A stretch of DNA of 7,507 nucleotides, from contig CALFEM010000301.1 of the NCBI GenBank assembly GCA_937950105.1, forward strand, positions 1-7,507, in the 5' to 3' direction. The position numbers and the translations under genes were made by a program. Origin of the DNA: an uncultured Alphaproteobacteria bacterium. Lineage in GTDB: Bacteria > Pseudomonadota > Alphaproteobacteria > Rhizobiales > Hyphomicrobiaceae. The notes below the pieces were generated by a model, which saw only the letters and a list, made by a program, of their open reading frames with translations, was not told the origin of the DNA and ran no database searches. Shown here piece by piece: positions 1 through 7,021 of this stretch; position 1 is the stretch's first letter, and each line of letters opens with the position of its first letter.

Positions 1-623
1 GCGACGAGCATGTCGAGGCAGGCGAGCGCCGCCGCACCCGCGCCCGAGCCTGCGAGCTTCACCGCGCCGATGTCCTTGCCGACCAGTGACAGCGCGTTCT
101 TCACGGCGGCGCCGACGATGATCGCGGTGCCGTGCTGATCGTCGTGAAACACGGGGATGTTCATGCGCTCGCGCAGCTTCTTCTCGACGATGAAGCACTC
201 GGGCGCCTTGATGTCCTCGAGGTTGATACCGCCGAAGGTCGGCTCCAGCGCGGCGACGATGTCGACCAGCTTGTCGGGATCGTTCTCGGCGATCTCGATG
301 TCGAACACGTCGATGCCGGCGAACTTCTTGAACAGGCAGCCCTTGCCCTCCATCACCGGCTTGCCGGCAAGCGGGCCGATATTGCCGAGGCCGAGCACGG
401 CGGTGCCGTTCGTGACGACGCCGACGAGGTTCGAGCGCGAGGTGAGCGTCGCTGCTTCGGCCGGATCGTGCTGGATGGCGGTACAGGCGTAGGCGACGCC
501 CGGCGAATACGCGAGCGACAGGTCGAGCTGGTTGGTGAGGCCCTTGGTCGGCTGCACCGAAATCTTTCCGGGCGTCGGCAACCGATGATACTCGAGTGCG
601 GCCTGGCGCAGCTTCTCTTCCAT
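1..623 (-). CDS. maeB: NADP-dependent malic enzyme, N-terminal part (cut by left window edge)
   Basis: Oxidative decarboxylation of malate to pyruvate with NADP+ in the cytoplasm. The first 207 codons are visible; the gene continues beyond base 1. The protein starts [20 protein letters not shown] and contains the malic-enzyme signatures in order: LAYSPGVA with the catalytic Tyr39; [16 protein letters not shown] with catalytic Lys94; GIDVFDIE at 104-110; the metal-binding GGINLEDI with Glu136 and Asp137; [10 protein letters not shown] with Asp161/Asp162; and the start of the Rossmann dinucleotide site, GSGAGAA, at 192-198. The start at 621-623 is supported by GAGGA about six bases upstream (complement of 628-632). 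Large MaeB enzymes usually carry a C-terminal phosphotransacetylase-like domain; whether it is present lies outside the window. It follows lpdA after 135 bases, so it may be the last gene of the same operon or have its own promoter. NADP preference is assigned from similarity to MaeB and is not proven by a residue seen here. Confidence 0.93.
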   Translation of the reverse strand, partial: MEEKLRQAALEYHRLPTPGKISVQPTKGLTNQLDLSLAYSPGVAYACTAIQHDPAEAATLTSRSNLVGVVTNGTAVLGLGNIGPLAGKPVMEGKGCLFKKFAGIDVFDIEIAENDPDKLVDIVAALEPTFGGINLEDIKAPECFIVEKKLRERMNIPVFHDDQHGTAIIVGAAVKNALSLVGKDIGAVKLAGSGAGAAALACLDMLV

Positions 624-674
624 GGTGTCCTCGCTTGCCGATCGCTTACGGCCGTCTATCGGGAATGCGTCCGC

Positions 675-713
675 GGGGCGGCAAAATGACGGCGCTATGC
701 GAGCAGCCGCCCC
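675..713. repeat. Inverted repeat upstream of malic enzyme gene
   Basis: GGGGCGGC at 675-682 is the exact reverse complement of GCCGCCCC at 706-713, with a 23-base spacer. It lies 52 bases upstream of the malic-enzyme start. It could be an operator or a leader hairpin, but the arms are pure G/C in a GC-rich genome, so chance is possible. No convincing -35/-10 pair was seen in this gap. Confidence 0.35.
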
Positions 714-750
714 TCACCCCAACCCTCTCCCCGTAAGGACGGGGAGAGGC
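711..750. repeat. Dispersed palindromic repeat with strong hairpin after lpdA
   Basis: The arms CCTCTCCCCGT (724-734) and ACGGGGAGAGG (739-749) form a perfect 11-bp stem around the tetraloop AAGG. The flank CCCCTCACCCCAACC is the characteristic lead-in of a repeat that I recognise as common between genes in many proteobacterial genomes. It starts ten bases past the lpdA stop on the transcribed strand, so it could protect the 3' end of the aceE-aceF-lpdA message or weaken read-through into the malic-enzyme gene. No T-run follows the stem on the minus strand, so it is not a canonical intrinsic terminator. Confidence 0.75.
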
Positions 751-758
751 AGTCATCG

Positions 759-2507
759 CTACTTCTTCCGTTGTGGTGGCAGGTCGGTGCACGAGCCGTG
801 TGCGACTTCCGCCGCCATGCCGATCGATTCACCGAGTGTCGGATGCGGATGGATGGTCTTGCCGATGTCGACCGCGTCGGCGCCCATCTCGATGGCGAGG
901 CAGACCTCGCCGATCAGATCGCCGGCGTGCGTGCCGACGATGCCGCCGCCGACGATCCGGTGCGTCTCCTTGTCGAACAGCAGTTTGGTGAAGCCTTCGT
1001 CGCGGCCGTTGGCGATGGCGCGACCCGATGCGGCCCACGGGAACACGGCCTTCTCGACCGCGATGCCCCTGGCCTTCGCCTCGATCTCGGTGAGGCCGGC
1101 CCATGCGATCTCGGGATCGGTGTAGGCGACGGACGGAATCTGACGGGCGTCGAACACGCTCTTCTGCCCGGCCGCGACTTCGGCCGCGACGTGGCCTTCG
1201 TGCACCGCCTTGTGCGCCAGCATCGGCTGGCCGACGATGTCACCGATGGCGAAGATGTGCGCGACGTTGGTGCGCTGCTGCTTGTCGACGTCGATGAAGC
1301 CGCGATCCGTCACCGCGACCCCGGCCTTGCCAGCGTCGATGAGCTTGCCGTTCGGCGAGCGGCCGACCGCGACCAGCACGAGATCGTATATCTGCGCGCC
1401 CTGCGGCGCCTTCTCGCCTTCGAAGGTGACGTGAATGCCGTCGGCCTTCGCTTCCGCGCCGACCGTCTTCGTCTTCAGCATGAGATGATCGAAACGCGGC
1501 GCGTTCATCTTCTCCCACACCTTGACGAGATCGCGATCCGCGCCCGGCATCAGGCCGTCCAGCATTTCCACGACGTCGATGCGCGCGCCGAGCGTCGAAT
1601 AAACCGTCGCCATTTCGAGGCCGATGATGCCGCCGCCGATCACCAGCATGCGCTTCGGGATCTGGCGCAGCTCCAGCGCGCCGGTCGAATCGACGACGCG
1701 TGGATCGTCCGGCATGAATGGCAGCTTCACGGATTCCGAGCCAGCGGCGATGATCGCCTTCTCGAAGCGCACGGTCTTTTTTCCAGAGCCGTCGGAGAGC
1801 GTCACCTCGACGTGATGCGGATCGAGGAAGCGGCCCGTGCCGGTGACGACCTCGACCTTGCGCGCCTTCGCCATGCCGGCGAGACCGTTGGTGAGCTTGC
1901 CGACGACCTTGTCCTTCTGATCACGTAGCGCGCCGAGGTCGATGGTCGGTGCGGCATAGGCGATGCCGTGCTTCGACAGCGCCTTCACCTCGTCCATGAT
2001 CGCGGCGGTGTGCAGCAGCGCTTTCGACGGGATGCAGCCGACGTTGAGGCAGACGCCGCCGAGCACGCTCCAGCGCTCGACGAGCACGGTCTTCATGCCG
2101 AGGTCGACGGAGCGAAACGCGGCCGAGTAGCCGCCCGGTCCCGCGCCGAGCACGAGCATGTCGCAGGTGATGTCGGCGCCGCCTGCGTGTCTGGCGGCAG
2201 TGGGGGCGGGTGTGCTGCTCGTGGCTGCTGGTGGTGGCGTCGCTGCGGCGGGCGATGCGCTTGCGCTGGCGCCGGCGGCGTCGAGCGTGACGACCACGCT
2301 GCCTTCGCTCAGTCTGTCGCCGACCTTGACCTTCACCTCGACAACCTTGCCGGCGGCTGACGACGGCACCTCCATCGTCGCCTTGTCGCTTTCGAGCGTC
2401 ACCAGCGGCGTATCGACCTTCACGTCGTCGCCGGGCTTCACGAGCACCTCGATCACGGGGACGTTCTTGAAGTCGCCGATGTCGGGAACCTTGATTTCGA
2501 TTGCCAT
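759..2507 (-). CDS. lpdA: Dihydrolipoamide dehydrogenase (E3) with N-terminal lipoyl domain
   Basis: E3 of the pyruvate dehydrogenase complex: it reoxidises dihydrolipoyl groups with FAD and NAD+. The 582-residue protein is longer than plain E3 (about 470) because residues 1-76 are a lipoyl domain with the lipoylation site ESDKATMEV (Lys42), followed by an Ala/Pro/Ser linker at about 77-112. Then come the FAD-binding GAGPGG (121-126), the redox disulfide GGVCLNVGCIPSKA (Cys153, Cys158), the NAD-binding GGGIIGLE (291-298), the second FAD segment FAIGDIVG (419-426), and the dimerisation-domain catalytic pair in HPTLGE (His555, Glu560). All key residues are present. The start is supported by GAGG (complement of 2514-2517) six bases upstream. 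The lipoyl-fused architecture is typical of E3 proteins encoded beside AceE/AceF. It lies 155 bases downstream of aceF and is probably co-transcribed with it. Confidence 0.97.
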   Translation of the reverse strand: MAIEIKVPDIGDFKNVPVIEVLVKPGDDVKVDTPLVTLESDKATMEVPSSAAGKVVEVKVKVGDRLSEGSVVVTLDAAGASASASPAAATPPPAATSSTPAPTAARHAGGADITCDMLVLGAGPGGYSAAFRSVDLGMKTVLVERWSVLGGVCLNVGCIPSKALLHTAAIMDEVKALSKHGIAYAAPTIDLGALRDQKDKVVGKLTNGLAGMAKARKVEVVTGTGRFLDPHHVEVTLSDGSGKKTVRFEKAIIAAGSESVKLPFMPDDPRVVDSTGALELRQIPKRMLVIGGGIIGLEMATVYSTLGARIDVVEMLDGLMPGADRDLVKVWEKMNAPRFDHLMLKTKTVGAEAKADGIHVTFEGEKAPQGAQIYDLVLVAVGRSPNGKLIDAGKAGVAVTDRGFIDVDKQQRTNVAHIFAIGDIVGQPMLAHKAVHEGHVAAEVAAGQKSVFDARQIPSVAYTDPEIAWAGLTEIEAKARGIAVEKAVFPWAASGRAIANGRDEGFTKLLFDKETHRIVGGGIVGTHAGDLIGEVCLAIEMGADAVDIGKTIHPHPTLGESIGMAAEVAHGSCTDLPPQRKK

Positions 2508-2540
2508 GTCGGGCCTCGGTTGCGGCTTGAGCCGGAGTAA

Positions 2541-2627
2541 CCGTAGGGCGGATCAACGCAGCGCAATCCGCCGGGGAGTGGCACCGGCGCGTCGGGCAGC
2601 GCATCCGCCGGTGTCTCGAAGCGGCGG
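2541..2627. repeat. Composite palindromic repeat in the aceF-lpdA gap
   Basis: GGCGGAT (2547-2553) pairs with ATCCGCC (2566-2572) around a 12-base loop; with its lead-in GTAG it resembles the dispersed GTAGGGCGGAT...ATCCGCC repeat of many proteobacteria. A second unit follows: CCGCCG (2605-2610) pairs with CGGCGG (2622-2627) around 11 bases. The two units share a direct repeat, GCAGCGCAATCCGCCGG at 2558-2574 and GCAGCGCATCCGCCGG at 2596-2611, differing by one missing A. Nothing in this 155-base gap looks coding; it holds these repeats, a hairpin near the aceF stop, and the lpdA ribosome binding site. Confidence 0.65.
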
Positions 2628-2652
2628 GTTATGGTGCAAGGGCACCAAACCC
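2626..2652 (-). other. Hairpin just downstream of aceF stop
   Basis: GGGTT (2626-2630) pairs with AACCC (2648-2652) and GGTGC (2633-2637) with GCACC (2642-2646), separated by a 2x1 internal loop and closed by the tetraloop AAGG. It lies ten bases past the aceF stop on the transcribed strand. There is no T-run after it, so a role in RNA stability or processing between aceF and lpdA is more plausible than full termination. This role is inference. Confidence 0.45.
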
Positions 2653-2662
2653 GTCCGGCATG

Positions 2663-3961
2663 TCACAGCACCAGCTGGCGCACGTCGCCGAGAATGTCGG
2701 CGAGACGCCGCGTGAAGCGTGCGGCCAGCGCGCCGTCGATGATGCGGTGATCGTAAGAGACGCACAGCGGCAGCATCAGGCGCGGCGCGAACTCCTTGCC
2801 GTTCCACACCGGCTTCATGCTCGATCGCACCACGCCGAGGATGGCGACCTCGGGCGCATTGACGATCGGCGTGAAGCTGGTGCCACCGATACCGCCGAGC
2901 GACGAGATGGAGAACGTCGCGCCCGAGATGTCGGCAGGCGTGATCTTGCCGTCGCGCATCTTCGCCGAGACGTCGCCGAGTTCCTTCGACAGCTCGATGA
3001 TGCCCTTGGCGTTGACGTCCTTGATGACCGGCACGACGAGCCCGTCGGGCGTGTCGACGGCGACGCCGATGTTCCAGTATTTCTTGTAGATCAGCGCATC
3101 CTTCGCCGGATTTAGCGAGGCGTTGAACTCGGGGAACTCCTTGAGGCACGCCACCGATGCCTTCATCAGGAACGACAGCAGCGTGACGCGGTAGCCCTTC
3201 TCCTTGCCGGCCTTGTCGAGCGACTTGCGATAGTCCTCGAGTTCGGTGATGTCGGCTTCGTCGGTGTGCGTGACGTGCGGGATATTAAGCCACGCGCGAT
3301 GCAGGTGCGGACCCGACAGCTTCTTCAGGCGCGACAGCGGTTTCGTCTCGATCGGGCCGAACTTCGAGAAATCCTGCGCTGGAATCTCCGGGATGCCGGA
3401 GCCGCCGCTCGCTGCGCCCGCACCCGCGGCGTTGCCGCCAAGCGCGCGCTTCACGTCGTCCTTGGTGACGCGGCCCTTGTCGCCGGTTCCGGCGATCTTG
3501 GTGAGGTCGATTTCGAGATCGCGCGCGAGGCGGCGCACGCTCGGGCTCGCGTGCACGCCGCCGAAGTCCATCGGCGCCGGGATCGAACGCGTCGTGGTCG
3601 GCTTCACATCGACATCGTCGGAAGGCGGCTTCACCTTGTCGGGCTCAGTCGATTGCGCTGGCGGCGCGGACGGGCCCGGTGTCGCGGCTTGCGGCGCCGC
3701 TGGCGTCGCGCCGGTGCCGCTGGCGATGTCCTCGAGCTTCACGATCAGCGCGCCCTCGGACACCTTGTCGCCGAGCTTGACCAGGATTTCAGCGACGCGG
3801 CCGGCCTGCGGCGACGGCACCTCCATGGTGGCCTTGTCGCTCTCGAGCGTGACCAGCGGCGCGTCGGCCTTCACCGTGTCGCCCGGCTTCACGAGGATTT
3901 CGATTACGGGCACGTTCTTGAAGTCGCCGATGTCGGGAACCTTGACGTCGATGAGGGACAT
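2663..3961 (-). CDS. aceF: Pyruvate dehydrogenase E2, dihydrolipoamide acetyltransferase
   Basis: E2 core of the pyruvate dehydrogenase complex: it accepts the acetyl group from E1 on its lipoyl arm and transfers it to CoA. The 432-residue protein has one lipoyl domain (about 3-77, ESDKATMEV with Lys43), a Pro/Ala-rich linker (about 80-135), a peripheral-subunit-binding domain (137-174, starting HASPSVRRLARDL), a Gly/Ala linker, and the acyltransferase catalytic domain from about 205, ending with the active-site motif SYDHRIIDGA (His405, Asp409). It has a single lipoyl domain, whereas E. coli AceF has three. I chose the Met at 3959-3961 because GAGGAAA lies seven bases upstream and the protein there aligns with the lipoyl domain of LpdA. 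The frame stays open upstream to a Met at 4036, but those 25 codons translate the intergenic repeat. It is the middle gene of aceE-aceF-lpdA. Confidence 0.97.
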   Translation of the reverse strand: MSLIDVKVPDIGDFKNVPVIEILVKPGDTVKADAPLVTLESDKATMEVPSPQAGRVAEILVKLGDKVSEGALIVKLEDIASGTGATPAAPQAATPGPSAPPAQSTEPDKVKPPSDDVDVKPTTTRSIPAPMDFGGVHASPSVRRLARDLEIDLTKIAGTGDKGRVTKDDVKRALGGNAAGAGAASGGSGIPEIPAQDFSKFGPIETKPLSRLKKLSGPHLHRAWLNIPHVTHTDEADITELEDYRKSLDKAGKEKGYRVTLLSFLMKASVACLKEFPEFNASLNPAKDALIYKKYWNIGVAVDTPDGLVVPVIKDVNAKGIIELSKELGDVSAKMRDGKITPADISGATFSISSLGGIGGTSFTPIVNAPEVAILGVVRSSMKPVWNGKEFAPRLMLPLCVSYDHRIIDGALAARFTRRLADILGDVRQLVL

Positions 3962-4001
3962 TGTTGTTTCCTCGCGGGGGCGGGCTTTGGATTTTCCACT
4001 G

Positions 4002-4088
4002 CCGTCATCCCGGCGAAGGCCGGGACCCAGACACATGGCGGCAAGTCCACTTGTGGTTTGTCCGGGTTCCCGCCTGCGCGGGAATGAT
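4002..4088. repeat. Paired inverted palindromic repeat (REP/BIME-like) in the aceE-aceF gap
   Basis: The first hairpin is TCCCGGC (4008-4014), loop GAAG, GCCGGGA (4019-4025). The second is TTCCCGC (4067-4073), loop CTGC, GCGGGAA (4078-4084). The flanks read GTCAT...ACCCAGACA on one side and, on the other strand, CATTCCCGC...ACCCGGACA, so the two units are related and face each other. The centre, CAAGTCCACTTG at 4042-4053, is itself palindromic. This organisation is like the paired repetitive extragenic palindromes found between genes in many proteobacteria. It occupies about half of the 186-base gap; the rest shows only the aceF ribosome binding site. Confidence 0.75.
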
Positions 4089-4147
4089 GTTGAAGTTGTT
4101 GCGATCGGACCTGCTGCTTTCAGTAGCTGGCCGACCTGGTTGGCTTG

Positions 4148-6811
4148 CTACGCTGTCGCAGGGTTCGGCTTGTCGGGATCGATGCCGTACTTGCGGATGG
4201 CTTCCGAAACCTTCGTCGACGGCACCTTGTTCTCGTCGGCGAGTGACTTCAGCGCGGCGACGGCGACGAAGTGACGATCGACCTCGAAGTGGTGGCGCAG
4301 CTTGCGGCGGAAGTCGGAGCGGCCGAAGCCGTCGGTGCCGAGCACGCGATACTTCGACGGAACGTAGGGGCGGATCTGCTCGGCGAACGCGCGCATGTAG
4401 TCGGTCGAGGCGATGACGGGAGCTTCGCCACGCTCGGCGAGTTTGCCGGTGACGTAGGGAACGCGCGGCTTCTCCTCCGGATGCAGCAGGTTCCAGCGTT
4501 CCACTGCCGCAGCTTCGCGCTGCAACTCGGTGAAGCTCGTCACGCTCCAGATGTCGGCCGAGATGCCGAAGTCCTTCTCCAGCAGTTCGGCGCCGGCGAT
4601 CACCTCGCGCAGGATGGCGCCCGATCCCATCAGCTGCACCTTGTGGCCCTTCGCTTTCGCGTCGGCGGCCTTGAACAGGTACATGCCCTTGATGATGCCT
4701 TCCTCGGCCCCCTTCGGCATCGCCGGGTGCTCGTAGTTCTCGTTGAGCACGGTGAGATAGTAGAAGACGTCCTCCTGCTTCTCGACCATCCGCTTGAGGC
4801 CGTCATGTACGATCACGGCGACCTCGTAGGAGAACGTCGGGTCGTAGTTGATGCAGTTCGGGATGGTCGCCGAGATGATGTGGCTGTGGCCGTCCTCGTG
4901 CTGCAGCCCCTCGCCGTTGAGCGTGGTGCGCCCAGAGGTGCCGCCGACGAGAAAGCCGCGGGCGCGTGAATCGCCGGCAGCCCACGCGAGATCGCCGATG
5001 CGCTGAAAACCGAACATCGAGTAGTAGATGTAGAACGGGATCATCATGCGATCGGACACCGAATAGCTCGTTGCCGCCGCGATCCACGACGACATGGCAC
5101 CGGCCTCGTTGATGCCCTCCTGCAGCATCTGCCCGCTCTTGTCCTCCTTGTAGTACATGAGCGTGTCGGCATCCTGCGGGCGGTAGAGCTGGCCGACCTG
5201 CGAGAAGATGCCGTATTGGCGGAACATGCCCTCCATGCCGAAGGTGCGGCTCTCGTCCGGCACGATAGGCACGATGCGCTCACCGAGGCTCTTGTCGCGC
5301 AGCAGCGCGTTCAACACGCGCACGAACGCCATGGTGGTCGAGATTTCGCGGCCGGCGCCGCTTGCATCGAGCTGCGCCTTGAACGTCTCGAGCGGCGGCA
5401 CCACGAGGGCTTCCGATGACTTCCGCCGGCGCTGCGGCAGATATCCGCCGAGCCGCTTGCGGCACTCCCGCCATGACACGACTTCGGGTGCGTCCTCGGG
5501 CAGCCTGATGAACTCGACGTTCTTCACCTGCTCGTCGGTCAGCGGGATCGAGAAGCGGTCACGGAAAGCGATCAGACTCTCGTAGCCCATCTTCTTCTGC
5601 TGGTGCGTGATCATCTGCGCTTCACCGGCCGAGCCCATGCCGTAGCCCTTGACGGTCTTCGCAAGGATCACGTTCGGCTGGCCCTCGTGATCGACGGCGG
5701 CCTTGTAGGCGGCATAGACCTTCACTGCGTCGTGGCCGCCGCGCGTCAGTGACCAGATGCGCGCGTCCGACCAGTCGGCGACCATTGCCGCTGTTTCCGG
5801 ATAGCGGCCGAAGAAGTGCTTGCGGATATAGGCGCCGTCCTTCGACTTGAAGTCCTGGTAGTCGCCGTCGACGCACTCTTCCATCAGCTGGCGCAGGCGG
5901 CCGGTGGTGTCCTTGGCGATCAGCTCGTCCCAGGTCGAACCCCAGATCACCTTGATGACGTTCCAGCCGGCGCCACGGAAATCACCCTCGAGTTCCTGGA
6001 TGATCTTGCCGTTGCCGCGCACCGGACCGTCGAGCCGCTGCAGGTTGCAGTTGACGACGAAGATGAGGTTGTCGAGCTTCTCGCGGCCCGCAAGACCGAT
6101 GGCGCCGAGGCTCTCCGGCTCGTCCATCTCGCCATCGCCGCAGAAGCACCAGACGTGACGGTTCGAGGTGTCGGCGATGCCGCGCCCGTGCAGATATTTC
6201 AGGAACCGCGCCTGATAGATCGCCATCAGCGGGCCGAGACCCATCGACACGGTCGGGAACTGCCAGAAGTCCGGCATCAGCCACGGATGCGGATACGACG
6301 AGATGCCCTTGCCGTCGACCTCCTGGCGGAAGTTCTTCAACTGGTCCTCGGTCAGGCGCCCTTCGAGAAAAGCGCGCGCGTAGATGCCGGGTGCCGAGTG
6401 GCCCTGCACGAAGATGAGGTCGCCGCCGTGGCCCTCGTGCGGAGCGTGCCAGAAATGCGTGAAGCCGGTGGCGTAGAGCGTCGCCGCCGACTGGAACGAG
6501 GCGATGTGTCCGCCGAGTTCGCTGCTCTCCTTGTTGGCCTTGACGACGATCGCCGCCGCATTCCAGCGGATGGCGGCGCGCACCTTGTTCTCGAGTTCGC
6601 GGTTTCCCGGATAGGGCGGCTGCTCCTCGACGGGGATGGTATTCATGTACGCCGTGTTGGCGGCGAACGGCAGCTTGGCGCCCGAGCGTCGCGCGGTGGC
6701 GACGACTTCGGAGAGGATGTCATCGGCTTCGCCGGTGCCTTCGAAGGCGATCACCGAGTTGATGGCGTCGATCCATTCGCGCCGCTCGGCGGCATCGTCC
6801 GATCTGGTCAT
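4148..6811 (-). CDS. aceE: Pyruvate dehydrogenase E1, homodimeric type
   Basis: The thiamine-diphosphate-dependent E1 decarboxylates pyruvate and acetylates the lipoyl arm of AceF. It has 887 residues, the same length as E. coli AceE, and reads through without a break. Visible motifs are GGHIASFQSAATLY (His102), FVQGHSAPGIYARAF (His138), the thiamine-diphosphate/Mg signature GDGEMDEPES starting at 225 and ending in FVVNCN (Asp226, Asp230, Asn254, Asn256), the inner-loop His in ITHQQKKM (His403), the cofactor-activating Glu569 in EGINEAGA, and GLQHEDGHSH (His638, His642). These match the AceE family rather than the two-subunit PdhA/PdhB type. The start at 6809-6811 is preceded by GAGGA about five bases upstream. 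It is the first gene of aceE-aceF-lpdA, 186 bases ahead of aceF, and the 210-base gap before it is the likely control region. Confidence 0.98.
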   Translation of the reverse strand: MTRSDDAAERREWIDAINSVIAFEGTGEADDILSEVVATARRSGAKLPFAANTAYMNTIPVEEQPPYPGNRELENKVRAAIRWNAAAIVVKANKESSELGGHIASFQSAATLYATGFTHFWHAPHEGHGGDLIFVQGHSAPGIYARAFLEGRLTEDQLKNFRQEVDGKGISSYPHPWLMPDFWQFPTVSMGLGPLMAIYQARFLKYLHGRGIADTSNRHVWCFCGDGEMDEPESLGAIGLAGREKLDNLIFVVNCNLQRLDGPVRGNGKIIQELEGDFRGAGWNVIKVIWGSTWDELIAKDTTGRLRQLMEECVDGDYQDFKSKDGAYIRKHFFGRYPETAAMVADWSDARIWSLTRGGHDAVKVYAAYKAAVDHEGQPNVILAKTVKGYGMGSAGEAQMITHQQKKMGYESLIAFRDRFSIPLTDEQVKNVEFIRLPEDAPEVVSWRECRKRLGGYLPQRRRKSSEALVVPPLETFKAQLDASGAGREISTTMAFVRVLNALLRDKSLGERIVPIVPDESRTFGMEGMFRQYGIFSQVGQLYRPQDADTLMYYKEDKSGQMLQEGINEAGAMSSWIAAATSYSVSDRMMIPFYIYYSMFGFQRIGDLAWAAGDSRARGFLVGGTSGRTTLNGEGLQHEDGHSHIISATIPNCINYDPTFSYEVAVIVHDGLKRMVEKQEDVFYYLTVLNENYEHPAMPKGAEEGIIKGMYLFKAADAKAKGHKVQLMGSGAILREVIAGAELLEKDFGISADIWSVTSFTELQREAAAVERWNLLHPEEKPRVPYVTGKLAERGEAPVIASTDYMRAFAEQIRPYVPSKYRVLGTDGFGRSDFRRKLRHHFEVDRHFVAVAALKSLADENKVPSTKVSEAIRKYGIDPDKPNPATA

Positions 6812-6874
6812 GGAGTCCTCGTGCAGTCGCTGTTCGTCACCGGGGGGAAGGCGACGAGGGGGATGCAGGGATCA

Positions 6875-6898
6875 TGCTGCGCGCGTTCGAGCGCAGCA
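6875..6898 (-). other. Hairpin in the probable aceE leader
   Basis: TGCTGCGC (6875-6882) pairs perfectly with GCGCAGCA (6891-6898) around an eight-base loop, GCGTTCGA. It lies 63 bases upstream of the aceE start, so if the promoter is further right it would be in the 5' untranslated leader. It could affect stability or translation of the message, or be incidental. I see no known riboswitch in it. Confidence 0.4.
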
Positions 6899-6910
6899 AT
6901 CGCATTCGCG

Positions 6911-6956
6911 TGTGTAGGCAGGGCGACTTGCAAATCTGAAGACGTGCAAATCAGAA
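6911..6956 (-). promoter_or_regulatory. Probable aceE control region with tandem operator-like repeat
   Basis: TGCAAATCTGAA (6929-6940) and TGCAAATCAGAA (6945-6956) are direct repeats with one mismatch, 16 bases apart start to start, about one and a half helical turns. Read on the minus strand they are TTCAGATTTGCA and TTCTGATTTGCA. They stand out as A/T-rich in a GC-rich gap upstream of aceE. A weak -10 candidate, TACACA (complement of 6911-6916), lies 17 bases from a poor -35 (TCAGAT, complement of 6934-6939), so one repeat would overlap the -35 region. The repeat is plain in the sequence; its role as an operator is inference. No PdhR-type AATTGGT-ACCAATT palindrome was seen. Confidence 0.4.
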
Positions 6957-6977
6957 AGCGTATCGCCGTTTGCTGAT

Positions 6978-7013
6978 GTGTCGAGCGCGAGCGCTTGCCA
7001 CCGCGCTCGACAC
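6978..7013 (-). terminator. Strong hairpin after dctM, probable terminator or RNA end
   Basis: GTGTCGAGCGCG (6978-6989) and CGCGCTCGACAC (7002-7013) form a perfect 12-bp stem with a 12-base loop. It begins eight bases after the dctM stop codon on the transcribed strand, the place expected for a terminator. On the minus strand the stem is followed by ATCAGCAAAC, not a T-run, so it does not meet the classic intrinsic form. It would still suit a 3' stabilising stem or a non-canonical terminator that separates the transporter from aceE. Confidence 0.5.
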
Positions 7014-7021
7014 GTGTCGTG

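Noticed and set aside
132..689. A 185-codon open frame on the plus strand, opposite the malic enzyme
   Set aside because: The minus strand here encodes unmistakable malic-enzyme motifs up to the left edge; the plus frame is a shadow.
771..1928. A 385-codon open frame on the plus strand, opposite lpdA
   Set aside because: Its translation is rich in Arg, Asp, Ala and His with no recognisable domain, and it lies wholly antisense to a well-supported lpdA. Such frames are expected opposite GC-rich genes.
3962..4036. Upstream alternative start for aceF adding 25 residues
   Set aside because: The extra codons (MCLGPGLRRDDG...) translate the palindromic repeat, and the downstream Met has a clear GAGGAAA site and matches the lipoyl-domain start of LpdA.
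3246..4274. A 342-codon open frame on the plus strand, opposite aceF and the aceE-aceF gap
   Set aside because: It is Ser/Pro/Ala-rich, antisense to aceF, and runs through the intergenic repeat. No domain is recognisable.
5816..6976. A 386-codon open frame on the plus strand, opposite the start of aceE
   Set aside because: It is the complement of highly conserved aceE codons, has the same low-complexity R/D/A/V composition, and shows no family motif.
6812..7021. A PdhR-type operator or a riboswitch ahead of aceE
   Set aside because: No AATTGGT-ACCAATT palindrome and no known riboswitch core is visible; only the tandem motif and hairpins reported above.
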